Both the position numbers and the translations under genes were made by a program. A stretch of DNA of 64,000 nt from Variovorax sp. PAMC 28711 (GTDB taxonomy: Bacteria; Pseudomonadota; Gammaproteobacteria; Burkholderiales; Burkholderiaceae_C), in the NCBI RefSeq assembly GCF_001577265.1, contig NZ_CP014517.1, forward strand, positions 2,161,001 to 2,225,000, read 5' to 3'. Under the pieces are notes generated by a model, which ran no database searches, was not told where the DNA came from, and saw only the letters and a list, made by a program, of their open reading frames with translations. Of the stretch, positions 62,669-64,000 are shown one piece after another. How positions within the stretch are numbered: position 1 is the first letter of the stretch; each line of letters begins with the position of its first letter.

Positions 62669-64000
62669 TCAGGGCGGCGCGGTGTCGAAGCGCACGCTGA
62701 AACGTGCGCCCGGTGGTTGCGTCCCCGGATGGGCATCTTCCAGCGTCACCGTCGCTTTGTGCTGGCGCGCGATCTCGCGCACGATCGGCAAGCCGAGCCC
62801 AGAGCCGTCGGCTTCGTTGCCCAGCACCCGGTAGAACGGCTCGAACACCAGCTCGCGCGCGGCATCGGCGATGCCCGGTCCCGAGTCTTCGACCTGCAGC
62901 AGCAGGATGTGCCCGAACGGATCGCCGAGCACGCGTGCGGTGATCACGCCGGGCCGTTCGGGCGACGACGGTGTGTACGCGATCGCGTTGTCGACCAGGT
63001 TGCGCACCAGTTCCTTCAGCAGCGTGGGATTGCCTTCGAGCAGCACGCCGGGGGCGCCGGGTTCGGCGCCGTCGTAGCCGAGGTCGATGCGCTTTTCGAT
63101 CGCGCGCGGCACCGCTTCGCGCACCACTTCGACGGTCAGCCGCGCGAGGTCGCAGGGCTGCCACGACAAGGCACCGGCGCCGCCTTCGGCGCGGGCGAGC
63201 GCGAGCAGCTGGTTCACCGTGTGGGTGGCGCGGATGCTCGCGCGGCCGATCTGCTTGAGCGACTGCTTCAATTCGGCGGCGTCGGCGCCGTCGCGTTGCG
63301 CCAGGTCGGCCTGCATGCGCAAGCCGGCCAGCGGCGTCTTGAGCTGGTGCGCCGCATCGGCCAGAAAGCGCTTTTGCGTCGCGATCGATTCCTTGAGCTT
63401 GGTCAGGAGGCCGTTCACCGACGCCACGAGCGGCGCCACTTCGTACGGCACCGAGCTGTCGTCGAGCGGACTCAGGTCGTCAGGCTTGCGCTCGCGGATG
63501 CGTTCTTCGAGCTCGGACAAGGGCTTGATCGCGCGCACCAGGGCCAGCCAGATCAGCAAGATCGCCAGCGGCAGGATCGCGAACTGCGGCAGCAGCACGC
63601 CCTTGATGATTTCGGTCGCGAGCACCTGCTGCTTCTCGCGCGTTTCGGCCACCTGCACCAGCACCATCGGCGCGCCCGCCAGCGCGGGTTGCACCCAGGT
63701 GTAGGCCACGCGCACTGCGTCGTTGCGCATGCGGTCGTCGCGCATGTGAAAAACGTCGGGGGTGAGCGCGTCGTCGTCGGGCGGCTCGGGCAGGTCACTG
63801 TCGCCGCCGAGCACCGCGCCGCCGATCGCGCGCACCTGGTAGTAGACCTTGTCGGTGTCGTCGGCGCGCAGCATTTCGCGGGCGGGAAGCGGCAGGTAGA
63901 ACTGGACGCGGTCTTGCTGCACCGTCACCAGTTTGGCCAGCGTCTGCACGTTGTATTCGAGCGCCCGGTCGAACGGCGCGTTGGCGATGCCTTGCGCCAC
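62669..64000 (-). CDS. Two-component sensor histidine kinase (N terminus cut by window edge)
   Basis: Minus-strand frame open to the right edge; 443 codons are visible. A sensor segment of the two-component kinase N-terminal type (FDRALEYNVQTLAKLVTVQQ) is followed by a transmembrane helix (FAILPLAILLIWLALVRAI), HAMP-like linker, the phospho-acceptor His in FLADAAHQLKTPLAGLRMQ, and an ATPase domain (NLVDNAIAYTP, VEDSGPGIADA, GSGLGLPIVREIA). It resembles TctE/QseC-type kinases. Its response regulator should lie outside the window to the right. Confidence 0.9.
   Translation of the reverse strand: MAQGIANAPFDRALEYNVQTLAKLVTVQQDRVQFYLPLPAREMLRADDTDKVYYQVRAIGGAVLGGDSDLPEPPDDDALTPDVFHMRDDRMRNDAVRVAYTWVQPALAGAPMVLVQVAETREKQQVLATEIIKGVLLPQFAILPLAILLIWLALVRAIKPLSELEERIRERKPDDLSPLDDSSVPYEVAPLVASVNGLLTKLKESIATQKRFLADAAHQLKTPLAGLRMQADLAQRDGADAAELKQSLKQIGRASIRATHTVNQLLALARAEGGAGALSWQPCDLARLTVEVVREAVPRAIEKRIDLGYDGAEPGAPGVLLEGNPTLLKELVRNLVDNAIAYTPSSPERPGVITARVLGDPFGHILLLQVEDSGPGIADAARELVFEPFYRVLGNEADGSGLGLPIVREIARQHKATVTLEDAHPGTQPPGARFSVRFDTAPP

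Overview
The window is about 64 kb of high-GC DNA (roughly 65-68 % by eye) from a betaproteobacterium of the order Burkholderiales. Gene content (lptD-surA-rsmA, tkt-gap, MaeB with a phosphotransacetylase domain, a second-copy-type infA, short comamonad-type intergenic repeats) points to Comamonadaceae, most likely Variovorax or a close relative. Species and replicon cannot be fixed from the sequence alone. Most of it looks chromosomal and densely packed, with many ATGA or TTGA overlaps that imply translational coupling. No tRNA, rRNA, CRISPR array or riboswitch was recognised.

Layout. 1-5.4 kb: cell-envelope block (partial amgK on the minus strand, then lptD, surA, rsmA, ending in a strong terminator). 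5.4-6.6 kb: a secreted barnase-type RNase with its barstar inhibitor and a small third gene behind a palindromic operator-like region. 6.7-9.0 kb: maeB. 9.2-16.2 kb: a same-strand run of SPFH-SHOCT protein, zinc-ribbon/DUF4178 membrane protein, DUF350 membrane protein, membrane-embedded spermidine-synthase-like enzyme and a Tat-type FAD amine-oxidase-like protein, followed by a ParD-like/zeta-like toxin-antitoxin pair. 16.2-18.6 kb, opposite strand: speD-murU-pepP, coupled by overlaps. 18.8-22.0 kb: tkt and gap. 22-28.7 kb: miscellaneous genes including mntH, slyX, pirin, a YihY-type membrane protein, a CheB-like protein lacking its catalytic residues, a LexA/S24-type repressor and a SlyD-type isomerase.

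28.7-34.5 kb is the clear accessory segment: a broken gene, an intact IS5-family element with 15-bp inverted repeats and a CTAA target duplication, a visibly AT-richer gene for a large HEPN-domain protein, a frameshifted partial copy of a phosphoesterase gene, and a NERD-domain UvrD-type helicase. The intact phosphoesterase lies just beyond it. The HEPN and NERD genes are the best candidates here for phage defence.

35-64 kb: CvpA-CAP fusion, glgX, two paralogous zinc-ribbon membrane proteins, a trypsin-like protease, an MFS transporter, a regulator-ABC transporter-FAD oxidase-amidase cluster for uptake and breakdown of a nitrogen compound, dps, a transglutaminase, a MATE exporter, dbpA and infA, xylB, a PuuD-like hydrolase, and a topoisomerase III with a C-terminal SWIB domain. 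The last is divergent from a SET-domain protein gene. Between them lies a 35-bp perfectly alternating purine-pyrimidine tract. birA, a small membrane protein and a truncated sensor kinase close the window.

Three themes tie genes together. Polyamines: the SPFH-SpeE cluster, speD, the PuuB/PuuR-like cluster and the PuuD-like gene. Peptidoglycan precursors: amgK, murU and a zeta-type toxin. Chromatin-like features: TopB-SWIB and SET.
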